A stretch of DNA of 64,000 nt. Source: Janthinobacterium sp. UMAB-56 (GTDB lineage Bacteria; Pseudomonadota; Gammaproteobacteria; Burkholderiales; Burkholderiaceae_D). This document shows positions 35,602-43,742 of the stretch, in pieces. Positions within the stretch are counted from its first letter, which is position 1. Each line of letters opens with the position of its first letter. The notes under the pieces were generated by a model. It was given only the letters and a program-made list of their open reading frames with translations. It was not told the DNA's origin and did not search any database. A program made the translations under genes and the position numbers. The stretch spans positions 1-64,000 of the forward strand of contig NZ_LT607652.1 of the NCBI RefSeq assembly GCF_900095265.1, in the 5' to 3' direction.

Positions 35602-36870
35602 TTAGTGCTTCAGGCCGCGCCAGCCGATGTCGCGGCGGTACTGCGCGCCGTCGAAATGAATTTTTTCAACGGTTTCATACGCCTGTTTCTGCGCCATCTT
35701 GATGCTGTCGCCCAGGCCCACCACGCACAGCACGCGGCCGCCGTTGGTGACCAGGCGTTCGCCTTCGATGCGGGTGCCCGCATGGAAGGTGATGGCGTCT
35801 GGCGTTTCGGCCGGGATGTCGCCGATGGACGTGCCTTTGACAGGGTCGTCCGGGTAGCCGGCGGCGGCCATGACGACGCCAACGGCCGTGCGGCGGTCCC
35901 ATTCCAGTTCCACGGCGTCGAGCGTGCCGTTGACGGCGTGTTCCATGACGGTGACCAGGTCGGTTTTCAGGCGCGCCATGATGGGCTGCGTTTCCGGGTC
36001 GCCCATGCGGCAGTTGAATTCCAGGGTCTTCGGCGTGCCCTTGTCGTCGATCATCAGACCCGCGTACAGGAAGCCTGTAAACGTGATGCCGTCCTTGGCC
36101 ATGCCCTGGATGGTCGGCACGATGATCTCGCGCATGACGCGCGCATGCATGGCTGGCGTGACGATGGGCGCAGGCGAATACGCGCCCATGCCGCCCGTGT
36201 TCGGGCCCTGGTCTTGGTCCTTCAGGCGTTTATGGTCCTGGCTGGTGGCCAGCGGCAGGATGTTCTTGCCGTCGCACATGACGATGAAGCTCGCTTCTTC
36301 GCCGGCCAGGAATTCTTCGATGACGATGCGCGCGCCGGCGTCGCCGAACTGGTTGTCAGACAGCATCATGTCGACTGCCTGATGTGCTTCTTCCAGGGTC
36401 ATGGCAACGACGACGCCCTTGCCGGCGGCCAGGCCGTCTGCCTTGATGACGATAGGCGCGCCCATGGCGTCGACGTAGGCGTGCGCCGGGGCGACGTCGG
36501 AAAAGGTCTGGTAGGCGGCTGTCGGGATGCCGTGGCGCTGCATGAAGGCCTTGGCGAAATCTTTCGACGATTCCAGTTGCGCCGCTTCCTTCGTCGGGCC
36601 GAAGATTTTCAGGCCGCGCGAACGGAACAGGTTGACGATACCGGCGGCCAGCGGCACTTCCGGACCGACGACCGTCAGGCCGATGTGTTCCTGTTGAACG
36701 AAGTCGGCCAGCAATTGCGGGTCGCTGATGTCGAGATTGACCAGGCGCGCATCGCGCGCGGTGCCGCCGTTGCCCGGCGCGACATACACCATCTGTATGC
36801 GTTCGGACTGGGCCAGTTTCCAGGCCAGGGCGTGTTCGCGGCCGCCAGAGCCGACTACCAGAATTTTCAT
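35602..36870 (-). CDS. purD: Phosphoribosylamine-glycine ligase
   Basis: 422-residue ATP-grasp enzyme of purine synthesis (GAR synthetase). The N-terminal MKILVVGSGGREHALAWKLAQS is diagnostic, followed by VGPEVPLAAGIVNLFRSRGLKIFGPTKEAAQLE, the ATP-grasp region PIVIKADGLAAGKGVVVAMT, and the metal and product site NTGGMGAYSPAPIVTP and LEFNCRMGDPETQPIMARL. It is 71 bases downstream of yebC on the same strand. No adjacent purH is seen. Confidence 0.97.
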   Translation of the reverse strand: MKILVVGSGGREHALAWKLAQSERIQMVYVAPGNGGTARDARLVNLDISDPQLLADFVQQEHIGLTVVGPEVPLAAGIVNLFRSRGLKIFGPTKEAAQLESSKDFAKAFMQRHGIPTAAYQTFSDVAPAHAYVDAMGAPIVIKADGLAAGKGVVVAMTLEEAHQAVDMMLSDNQFGDAGARIVIEEFLAGEEASFIVMCDGKNILPLATSQDHKRLKDQDQGPNTGGMGAYSPAPIVTPAMHARVMREIIVPTIQGMAKDGITFTGFLYAGLMIDDKGTPKTLEFNCRMGDPETQPIMARLKTDLVTVMEHAVNGTLDAVELEWDRRTAVGVVMAAAGYPDDPVKGTSIGDIPAETPDAITFHAGTRIEGERLVTNGGRVLCVVGLGDSIKMAQKQAYETVEKIHFDGAQYRRDIGWRGLKH

Positions 36871-36941
36871 AGGGACCGTTCGTTCAGTGTGGGTTGCAGG
36901 GCGGCGGTGCCGCCCTTGAGGTGGACTGCTTGCTTGTCGAC

Positions 36942-37667
36942 TTAGTTTTCAATTAGTGCGTTGGTGAACACTTCCTGGACATCGTCCAGCAGTTCCAGCG
37001 CATCGATCAGCTTTTGCATCTTGATGGCGTCGTCGCCCGCGTACACGGTTTCCGTCGCCGGCTTCATGATGACTTCGGCCACTTCGGCCTTGAAGCCGGC
37101 CGCTTCCAGTGCTTCCTTGACGGTGGCGAAATCGTGCACGGGGGTGACCACTTCGAAGCCGCCTTCTTCATCGGCGATGACGTCGTCGGCGCCCGCTTCC
37201 AGGGCCGCTTCCATCAGCTTGTCTTCGTCGGTGCCCGGCGCGAACAGCAGCTGGCCGCAATGCTGGAACATGAAGGCGACCGAGCCTTCGTTGCCCATGT
37301 TGCCGCCATTCTTGTTGAAGGCGTTGCGCACTTCGGCCACCGTGCGCACCTTGTTGTCGGTCATGCATTCGACGATGACGGCTGCGCCGCCCACGCCGTA
37401 GCCTTCGTAGCGCACTTCTTCGTAGTTGGCGCCATCGACGCCGCCGCTGCCGCGGTTGATCGCGCGCTGGACGTTGTCCTTCGGCATGTTCGCGTCAGCC
37501 GCCTTGTCGACCGCCAGGCGCAGGCGCGGATTGGTGATGGCGTCGGCGCCGCCCATGCGGGCAGCGACCGTGATTTCCTTGATCAGGCGCGTCCAGATTT
37601 TGCCGCGCTTGGCATCGGTGGCAGCCTTTTTATGCTTGATATTGGCCCATTTGCTATGTCCTGCCAT
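36942..37667 (-). CDS. YebC/PmpR family regulatory protein
   Basis: 241 residues of the YebC/TACO1 family, starting [28 protein letters not shown]. The family includes transcriptional regulators and, from recent work, factors that help ribosomes through proline stretches. Central motifs [28 protein letters not shown] and [18 protein letters not shown] are well conserved. It is upstream of purD on the same strand and divergent from phoD, with about 143 bases between. Members are often beside ruvC; here they are not. Confidence 0.95.
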   Translation of the reverse strand: MAGHSKWANIKHKKAATDAKRGKIWTRLIKEITVAARMGGADAITNPRLRLAVDKAADANMPKDNVQRAINRGSGGVDGANYEEVRYEGYGVGGAAVIVECMTDNKVRTVAEVRNAFNKNGGNMGNEGSVAFMFQHCGQLLFAPGTDEDKLMEAALEAGADDVIADEEGGFEVVTPVHDFATVKEALEAAGFKAEVAEVIMKPATETVYAGDDAIKMQKLIDALELLDDVQEVFTNALIEN

Positions 37668-37810
37668 GTCGAATCTTCCTTAGACGGGTGTTCAATTGTG
37701 GCCGACATTTTAGCATATCGGCCCCCTGCCAAGCGGCATGGCCGCGTCATCAGGATGACACAATCTGTTGCTAAAGTGACGCGCTTTCACCATATCGAGG
37801 GCGCGACATC

Positions 37811-40294
37811 ATGGCAAGTCAAATGGACAGGCGGCAATTTCTGAAATTGGGCGGCTTTATTACGGTTTCCGTGGCGACCGCCGGCCTGGCCGCCTGCGGC
37901 AGTACCGATTACAGCGATCCTGGCGTGCCGCTGGCGTCGGGCAGCGACTGGAAATTCCCGCAAAGCGTGGCTTCGGGCGATCCGCGCGCCGACAGCGCCA
38001 TGCTGTGGACGCGCGTCGTGCCCGCCAGTTTCGACGCCGTCGCGCCCGCCGTAGCCAGCAAGTCGGACGTGGCCGTGCGCCTGATCGTCAGCGCCAGCGA
38101 CAATTCGTCCGCCCTGGGCGGCAATACGGCCCTGGCCGGTACGCCCATCGTCGACGCGAAATTGCCCCTGAAGGCCGATTTCGACAATACCCTGCGCCAC
38201 AAGGTGACTGGCTTGCAGCCGGGCCAGGTGTATTTCTATCAGTTCATCGCCGGCGACGTGCGCTCGAACGTGGGGCGCTTCAAGACGGCACCCGCCGCCA
38301 CGGCCGACGTGTCGCAACTGCAGTTCGCCTATCTGACGTGCCAGGACTGGAGCGTCAACCACTGGGGCGCGCTGTCGCACATCGCCGCCAACGAGTCGCT
38401 CGATTTTATTGTCCACCTCGGCGACTACATCTATGAAACGGTGGGCGAGGCTTTCCAGAGCGGCGCCGTGGAAAGCCGGCACGACCAGCTGAAGTTGCCC
38501 GATGGCACGTATAAAAGCGGCGCGTCCGGCGCCAAGTACGCCACCACATTGGCCGATTACCGCTACCTGTACAAAAAATACCGCACCGATGCGCGCCTGC
38601 AAGCCGTGCATGAGCGCTTCGCCTTCATCGCCATCTGGGACGACCACGAGTTCACGGACGACGCCTGGCAGGATGCGTCCACCTATGAAGGCATCGTGGC
38701 CGCCGACGGCAGCGACTTGCACCAGCCGGCCCGCCGCCGCAGCGCCAACCAGGCCTGGTTCGAATACATGCCGGCCGACGTCACCTTCGACGCCGCCGCG
38801 ACGACGTTCCAGAACATCCAGATCTACCGCGATTTCCAGTTTGGCAAGCTGATGCAGCTGGTGATGACGGACGAGCGCCTGTACCGCGCCGACCACGCGA
38901 TCGCCGAATCGACCATCAACCCGTCCACGGGCAAGCCGCTGGGCAGCATCGGCAGCCGCTATCTGGTGCCGCAAGCGCTGTTCGACAGCGCGGAAGGGCA
39001 GAAAATGGCCGCCGCCACGAAAGCTGGCGCCGACCCGCTGGCCGCTGTCGGCATGCTGGGCGCTACCCAGCGCGACTGGTGGAAGAGCAAGATGAAGGCG
39101 GCCACGTCCACCTGGAAGCTGTGGGGCAATGAAGTGTCGCTGCTGCGCATGGGCTTGAATGGCACGGATGCGATTGCCACCCTGCTGGCGCTGAGCGCCA
39201 TGTCGAACCTGGGCAAGGCTATCGCCAGCACACTGCCTTTGGTGAGCGGCAGCGTACCGCTGGCCTCCAGCATCGTCGCGGCCTCGACGGCGGGCGCATC
39301 GACGAGCGTGGCGCAGGCAGCGGCCATGGCGATTGCCGGCGCGGCCGCGAATGCCAGCGCGCAGGGCGCCGCTGCCGTGGGCGCCGGCTTGAGCGCGGCC
39401 CAGGCCGGCATCACGGTGGCCGCCTTTAACAGCGGCTCGCCTGCCGCTGCCGCGCAAGTGATCGCCTTCGGCTGGATCAAGCCAGACGTGCAGGCCAAGG
39501 GCGCAGCGTCAAGCTTTGTCGCCGCTTCCGGCCAACAAGCGGCGCTGGCGCCCTTCTTCACGCGTTTCCTGCTCAATTGCGACCAGTGGGATGGTTACAA
39601 TAGCGAGCGCAAGAACCTGATGGCGCACCTGAAGACGAATGCCATCGGCAATGTCGTCGCCATCACGGGCGATATCCATTCCTTCTTTGCCGGCACGGTC
39701 AGCGATGACTTCGATGCGGCCGGCGGCGGCACGCCTGTCATGGTGGACCTGGTGTCGGCCGGCATCAGCTCGGACTCCTTCTTCAGCTACCTGAAGTCGG
39801 CCGCCGGCGCCATGGGCGATATCGGTACTCTCGTCAGCTACCCGCTGGCCATACCCGTCACGGGCCTGGGCACGCTCAATCTCGACATCAACTTGCTCGA
39901 CTACACCATGGGCAAGGCGGCGCCTAGCGTCGACAGCCTGCTGGAGCAATTGCGCGTGCAACTGCGCGGCGCCCTGGCCGCCAAGGGCGTGCCGGAAGCG
40001 CAACTGGATACGACAGTTTCTGCCGTGCAGGCTGGCTTGAAAGCGAGCACTGACTTCAATGCAACCCTGCTGGGCCTGGCGCAGCAATTGTCCGGCCTGG
40101 GCAACAACCCGTGGATCAAGCACCTGAACACGGATGCGCAGGGCTACACGGTGGTCACTTTGACGCCAGGCAAGCTGGTGGCGCAGTTCAAGCAGGTGAA
40201 TAAACTGATCGGCACGGCGGCGCCTTCGAACGTGATTGCGCGCGTGACGACGGCCACGGTGGCGGCGGGCGCGGTGGCGGTGGTGGTGGCGTAA
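37811..40294 (+). CDS. phoD: PhoD-type alkaline phosphatase, Tat-exported, enlarged
   Basis: 827 residues. A twin-arginine signal (DRRQFLKLGGF) and a possible lipobox (LAAC) open the protein, so it is exported folded and perhaps lipid-anchored. PhoD metal-site segments are FIVHLGDYIYE near residue 198, IAIWDDHEFTDDAW near 276 and VAITGDIHSFFAG near 617. PhoD enzymes hydrolyse phosphomono- and diesters using Ca and Fe. The usual length is 500-600; here an Ala/Ser/Gly-rich stretch of about 120 residues (450-570) is inserted before the last metal motif, and the C-terminus is extended. ATG 37811 or 37823 may be the start. Confidence 0.9.
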   Translation: MASQMDRRQFLKLGGFITVSVATAGLAACGSTDYSDPGVPLASGSDWKFPQSVASGDPRADSAMLWTRVVPASFDAVAPAVASKSDVAVRLIVSASDNSSALGGNTALAGTPIVDAKLPLKADFDNTLRHKVTGLQPGQVYFYQFIAGDVRSNVGRFKTAPAATADVSQLQFAYLTCQDWSVNHWGALSHIAANESLDFIVHLGDYIYETVGEAFQSGAVESRHDQLKLPDGTYKSGASGAKYATTLADYRYLYKKYRTDARLQAVHERFAFIAIWDDHEFTDDAWQDASTYEGIVAADGSDLHQPARRRSANQAWFEYMPADVTFDAAATTFQNIQIYRDFQFGKLMQLVMTDERLYRADHAIAESTINPSTGKPLGSIGSRYLVPQALFDSAEGQKMAAATKAGADPLAAVGMLGATQRDWWKSKMKAATSTWKLWGNEVSLLRMGLNGTDAIATLLALSAMSNLGKAIASTLPLVSGSVPLASSIVAASTAGASTSVAQAAAMAIAGAAANASAQGAAAVGAGLSAAQAGITVAAFNSGSPAAAAQVIAFGWIKPDVQAKGAASSFVAASGQQAALAPFFTRFLLNCDQWDGYNSERKNLMAHLKTNAIGNVVAITGDIHSFFAGTVSDDFDAAGGGTPVMVDLVSAGISSDSFFSYLKSAAGAMGDIGTLVSYPLAIPVTGLGTLNLDINLLDYTMGKAAPSVDSLLEQLRVQLRGALAAKGVPEAQLDTTVSAVQAGLKASTDFNATLLGLAQQLSGLGNNPWIKHLNTDAQGYTVVTLTPGKLVAQFKQVNKLIGTAAPSNVIARVTTATVAAGAVAVVVA

Positions 40295-40387
40295 CTTATG
40301 CGGTCAGACCCTCAATGCCGCTAACTTGGAGCCTTGCGCTGTCGTTTGCGGGGGGGCTGACCCCAGCTTTTGCCTTACAATCTGGGC

Positions 40388-41308
40388 ATGAGCTCCAGTT
40401 CCCCGCAAGCATCCCCTGCATCGCTTCCCCGTTCCGTCTACCTCGGTGGCCTGGCCATCGCCGTGGGCGGGGCGGTGCTGTTTTCCACCAAGGCCATCGT
40501 CGCCAAGCTGCTGTACCGCTACCAGATCGATGCCGTCACCCTGATCGCCTTCAGGATGATCTTTTCGCTGCCCGTGTTCGCCGTCATCGCCTGGTGGAAG
40601 ATGCGCACGGAGCCGCCGCTATCGAATAGCGACCGCTGGCGTCTGGTCGGGCTGGGTCTCGTCGGCTATTACCTGTCCAGCTATCTGGACTTTCTCGGGC
40701 TGCAATACATTTCCGTGGGCCTGGAGCGCCTGATCCTGTTCCTTACGCCCACCTTCGTGCTGCTCATTACCACCGTGTACTTCAAGCAGAACATCAGCCG
40801 CCTGCAGTGGCTGGCCTTGCTCACCTCGTATTGCGGCATCGTGCTGGTCTTCGTACACGACTTGCAGGGCGGTGCCAGCAATGTGGCGTTCGGTTCCACC
40901 CTGGTGCTGGGCTCGGCCTGCTCGTATGCCGTGTATCTGCTGGGCTCGGGCGAACTGGTGAAGCGCATCGGCTCGATGCGGCTCGTTTCCTACGCGATGT
41001 GCGTGGCCAGCTTTGCCTGCATCGCCCAGTTTTTCATTTTGCGTCCCGTCGAGCTGCTGATACAGCCCATGCCCGTGTATGGCTTGTCGTTATTGAATGG
41101 CATCTTTTGCACGGTGATGCCCGTCTTCATGACGATGATCGCCGTCGAGCGTATCGGCGCGCCGGTCGCCTCGCAGGCCGGCATGATCGGCCCCGTATCG
41201 ACCCTGTTCCTGGGCGCCATGATCCTCGATGAACCGATCACCCACTGGCAACTGGCGGGCACCAGCCTGGTATTGGCCGGTATTTACTTGCTGTCGAAAA
41301 AGAAATAA
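40388..41308 (+). CDS. EamA/DMT-superfamily transporter
   Basis: 306-residue inner-membrane protein with ten hydrophobic segments in two EamA repeats. It begins [21 protein letters not shown] and has the repeat ends typical of the family ([21 protein letters not shown] and [29 protein letters not shown]). DMT proteins export metabolites such as amino acids or nucleosides. The start at 40388 is preferred because upstream codons look non-coding. It precedes mgsA by 29 bases and may share its transcript. The substrate is unknown. Confidence 0.92.
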   Translation: MSSSSPQASPASLPRSVYLGGLAIAVGGAVLFSTKAIVAKLLYRYQIDAVTLIAFRMIFSLPVFAVIAWWKMRTEPPLSNSDRWRLVGLGLVGYYLSSYLDFLGLQYISVGLERLILFLTPTFVLLITTVYFKQNISRLQWLALLTSYCGIVLVFVHDLQGGASNVAFGSTLVLGSACSYAVYLLGSGELVKRIGSMRLVSYAMCVASFACIAQFFILRPVELLIQPMPVYGLSLLNGIFCTVMPVFMTMIAVERIGAPVASQAGMIGPVSTLFLGAMILDEPITHWQLAGTSLVLAGIYLLSKKK

Positions 41309-41337
41309 TTCCTCCACCCACTGAATTGGTCCTCACC

Positions 41338-41727
41338 ATGAAAACACGCATCGCCCTGATTGCCCACGACAAGAAAAAAGATGACATGATTACCCTGGCG
41401 GGCGAATACCTGGACTTTCTCAAAGGCTGCGAACTGTCGGCCACGGGTACCACGGGCGGCCGCCTGATCGCGGAACTGGGCCTGAGCGTCGAGCGCAAGC
41501 ATTCCGGCCCGTTCGGCGGCGACTTGCAGATCGGCTCCCTGCTGGTGGAAGGCTTGATCGATTGCGTGATCTTTCTGCGCGACCCGATGACGCCACAGCC
41601 GCACGAGCCGGACATCAACGCCCTGGTGCGCGCCTGCGACGTGCACAACGTGGCGTGCGCGACGAATCTGTCGTCGGCGCACCTGGTGCTGTCGCAGCTG
41701 CAGGCGCGGGCCAACGCCGCCGCCTGA
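41338..41727 (+). CDS. mgsA: Methylglyoxal synthase
   Basis: 129 residues. It converts dihydroxyacetone phosphate to methylglyoxal, an overflow route of glycolysis that frees phosphate. The start [17 protein letters not shown] and the motifs STGTTGG-type [29 protein letters not shown] and [27 protein letters not shown] (with the catalytic Asp in RDP) match the family. The ATG at 41338 fits the domain start. Its neighbour is a quinone oxidoreductase (qorA), 23 bases downstream, which could handle reactive carbonyls. Confidence 0.96.
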   Translation: MKTRIALIAHDKKKDDMITLAGEYLDFLKGCELSATGTTGGRLIAELGLSVERKHSGPFGGDLQIGSLLVEGLIDCVIFLRDPMTPQPHEPDINALVRACDVHNVACATNLSSAHLVLSQLQARANAAA

Positions 41728-41750
41728 TACACCTGAATGAGGAGATGAGC

Positions 41751-42740
41751 ATGAGCGCAACGATTAGCACCAAGGCGATCCGCGTACAGCGCGTGGGCGG
41801 CCCGGAAGTGATGGAATACGTGGACGTGGAACTGCCGCCGCCCGGCCCGGGCGAGGCACGCGTCAGGCATGAGGCCATCGGCCTCAATTTCATCGACGTG
41901 TATTTCCGCACGGGCCTGTACCCGCAGCCGCTGCCGAATGGCCTCGGCGTCGAGGGCGCGGGCATCGTCGAGGCGGTGGGCGAGGGCGTCAGCGAAGTGA
42001 AAGTGGGCGACCGGGTGGCGTATGCGGCACGCATCAATGGCGCGTATGCGCAGCAGCGCAACTTGCCGGCGGCCATGCTGCTGGTGCTGCCAGAGCGCAT
42101 CGCTTTCGATACGGCGGCTGCCATGATGCTGCAAGGCTTGACGGTGCAATACCTGTTCCACCGCACGGTGGCGCTGAAGGCGGGCGATACCATCCTGTTC
42201 CACGCTGCCGCGGGCGGCGTGGGCTTGATCGCTTGCCAGTGGGCGAAGGTGCTGGGCGTGAACCTGATCGGCACGGCCGGTTCCGATGAAAAGGCGGCGC
42301 TGGCCAAGGCCCACGGCGCCGCCCACGTCATCAACTACAACACGGAAAACTTCGTTGAGCGCGTGCGCGAGATCACGGGCGGCAAGGGCGTCTCTGTGGT
42401 CTACGATTCCATCGGCAAGGAGACGTTTACGGGCTCGCTCGACTGCCTGGCCCCGCTGGGCATGATGGTCAGCTTCGGCAACGCGTCCGGTCCCGTGCCG
42501 GCCTTCACCCTCAGTGAACTGGCCTCGCGAGGTTCGCTCTTCATCACGCGCCCGGCCTTGTTCAGCTATGCCTCCAACCGCGCGAACCTGGAAGAAATGG
42601 CCACCTCGCTGTTCGGCGTCGTCAGCAGCGGCGAAGTCAAAATCAAGATCAACCAGCGCTACGGTTTAAGCCATATCGCCCAGGCGCACGCGGACCTGGA
42701 AGGGCGCAAGACGACCGGCTCGAGCATCATCGTGCCATGA
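41751..42740 (+). CDS. qorA: NADPH:quinone oxidoreductase (zinc-free MDR family)
   Basis: 329 residues of the medium-chain dehydrogenase superfamily, quinone reductase branch. It lacks the structural zinc cysteines. Motifs include the N-terminal IRVQRVGGPEVMEYVDVELP, GLNFIDVYFRTGLYP, LGVEGAGIVEAVGEGV, the Rossmann loop HAAAGGVGLIACQWAKVLG, and VVYDSIGKETFTGSLDCL. GAGGAG lies 8 bases before the ATG at 41751; ATG 41745 is also possible. It probably reduces quinones or alpha,beta-unsaturated carbonyls. It is downstream of mgsA, so a joint role in carbonyl stress is possible. The stop overlaps the next small gene by 4 bases. Confidence 0.94.
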   Translation: MSATISTKAIRVQRVGGPEVMEYVDVELPPPGPGEARVRHEAIGLNFIDVYFRTGLYPQPLPNGLGVEGAGIVEAVGEGVSEVKVGDRVAYAARINGAYAQQRNLPAAMLLVLPERIAFDTAAAMMLQGLTVQYLFHRTVALKAGDTILFHAAAGGVGLIACQWAKVLGVNLIGTAGSDEKAALAKAHGAAHVINYNTENFVERVREITGGKGVSVVYDSIGKETFTGSLDCLAPLGMMVSFGNASGPVPAFTLSELASRGSLFITRPALFSYASNRANLEEMATSLFGVVSSGEVKIKINQRYGLSHIAQAHADLEGRKTTGSSIIVP

Positions 42741-42856
42741 GCGGCGGCAGCGAAAACGACGGCACGCCGAAGTTCGGCCGCCTGCTGATCGTGCTGTTGC
42801 TGGCCGTGGCCCTGATCGGCGTACTGACCTTTGCCGCCGAGGCGTATTATTCTTGA
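42737..42856 (+). CDS. 39-residue single-pass membrane peptide
   Basis: Starts at ATG 42737, overlapping the qorA stop by 4 bases (ATGA), and encodes a polar head (MSGGSENDGTPKFG), one hydrophobic helix (RLLIVLLLAVALIGVLTFAA) and a short tail ending EAYYS. A 10-bp terminator stem follows within 10 bases of its stop. The coupling, the clean membrane-peptide layout and the terminator position argue for a real small gene. I know no family. It may be an inner-membrane modulator, which is a guess. Confidence 0.7.
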   Translation: MSGGSENDGTPKFGRLLIVLLLAVALIGVLTFAAEAYYS

Positions 42857-42865
42857 GTGAAAAAA

Positions 42866-42903
42866 AACCGGCTTGCGCATCGCTGCACAAGCCGGTTTTT
42901 TGG
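42866..42903 (+). terminator. Bidirectional terminator between small peptide and lipoprotein genes
   Basis: Stem AACCGGCTTG/CAAGCCGGTT (42866-42875 and 42888-42897), perfect over 10 bp with a 12-base loop, flanked by A-run and T-run on both sides. It ends the mgsA-qorA-peptide transcript and, on the other strand, the DUF4136 lipoprotein gene. Confidence 0.92.
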
Positions 42904-42916
42904 TGTTGCCACGTAA

Positions 42917-43546
42917 TTATTCCACCTTGACTTCAACCTTGCGCGGCACGCCGCTCTGGCCGGGGAAGTCGGCAAAGGCGCTGGCCACCATGGCCGGCAT
43001 CACCTGCGACGTGGCGCGCTTGTTGCTGGTCGATTGCACAGTCACGTCGTACAGTTTCTTGCCGTTGCGGTCATTGATCGTCACGCGCAATTCGCGTTCG
43101 TATTTATGGCGCACGCTTTCTTCCATGTCCATCGGACCATACCAGTAGGGGTTGTAGCCAAAGCGGCCATAGCCTGGCCATGCGCCGTAGCGGTAGCCGT
43201 AGCGGCCAGGCCAGTAGCCTGGGCCATACCAGAATGGGTCGGTGGCTTGCAGCACGCGCTCAGGATAGTCGACGGTGGAAAATTGCATCGCCACGCGCAA
43301 ATTGGCGGCTGCAGGGCCGGAAGCTTCGCCGAAGCCGTGCCTGGCCAGTTCCGCGCGTACCAGGTTCTGGTAGCTGCGGTACTCCAGCGTGTCGTTTTCC
43401 GCCGCTGGCGCCTCGAAGGCATACGATTTGTCCTGCAATTGCGCAGGCCACTCATGGAAGACGGTCACATCGCTGCGTATGGTGGTGGCGCATCCAGTCA
43501 GCAACACGGTCAATGCGACCATCATGATGGTGAGATATCGTTTCAT
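42917..43546 (-). CDS. DUF4136-family lipoprotein
   Basis: 209 residues. The signal peptide with lipobox (LTVLLTGC, lipid on the Cys) targets the envelope. The mature domain is DUF4136-like: short beta strands (RSDVTVFHEWPAQLQDKSYAF, YRSYQNLVRAELARHGFGEA) with a Tyr/Gly/Pro-rich central loop (FWYGPGYWPGRYGYRYGAW), then ELRVTINDRNGKKLYDVTVQS. DUF4136 lipoproteins are common in proteobacteria and their job is unknown. AGGAGG lies 7 bases before the ATG at 43546. It stands alone, between a bidirectional terminator and the pepN upstream region. Confidence 0.88.
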   Translation of the reverse strand: MKRYLTIMMVALTVLLTGCATTIRSDVTVFHEWPAQLQDKSYAFEAPAAENDTLEYRSYQNLVRAELARHGFGEASGPAAANLRVAMQFSTVDYPERVLQATDPFWYGPGYWPGRYGYRYGAWPGYGRFGYNPYWYGPMDMEESVRHKYERELRVTINDRNGKKLYDVTVQSTSNKRATSQVMPAMVASAFADFPGQSGVPRKVEVKVE

Positions 43547-43742
43547 TGCATGACCTCCTGATAGTAGACGCAATTCATCGCTTAGTATTATAAGAATAGT
43601 TCCATTTGTTTCTATTCATTATTACAGAATGTTACCTGGCATGTCGGCGTGCAAGGGAATCCAACATTCCTGAGCTGAATCGCGACTATCGGGGGCTGGT
43701 GTTGGTAAAATAGGCTTTTGCCTCCGCTCCCACCCATTCCCT

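Noticed and set aside
37787-39457. 556-residue minus-strand ORF inside phoD
   Set aside because: Antisense shadow of phoD, whose signal peptide and metal motifs are clear.
40302-40361. Inverted GGTCAG/CTGACC pair after phoD
   Set aside because: Arms are short and about 50 bases apart with no T tract, so not a convincing terminator; possibly part of a dispersed repeat.
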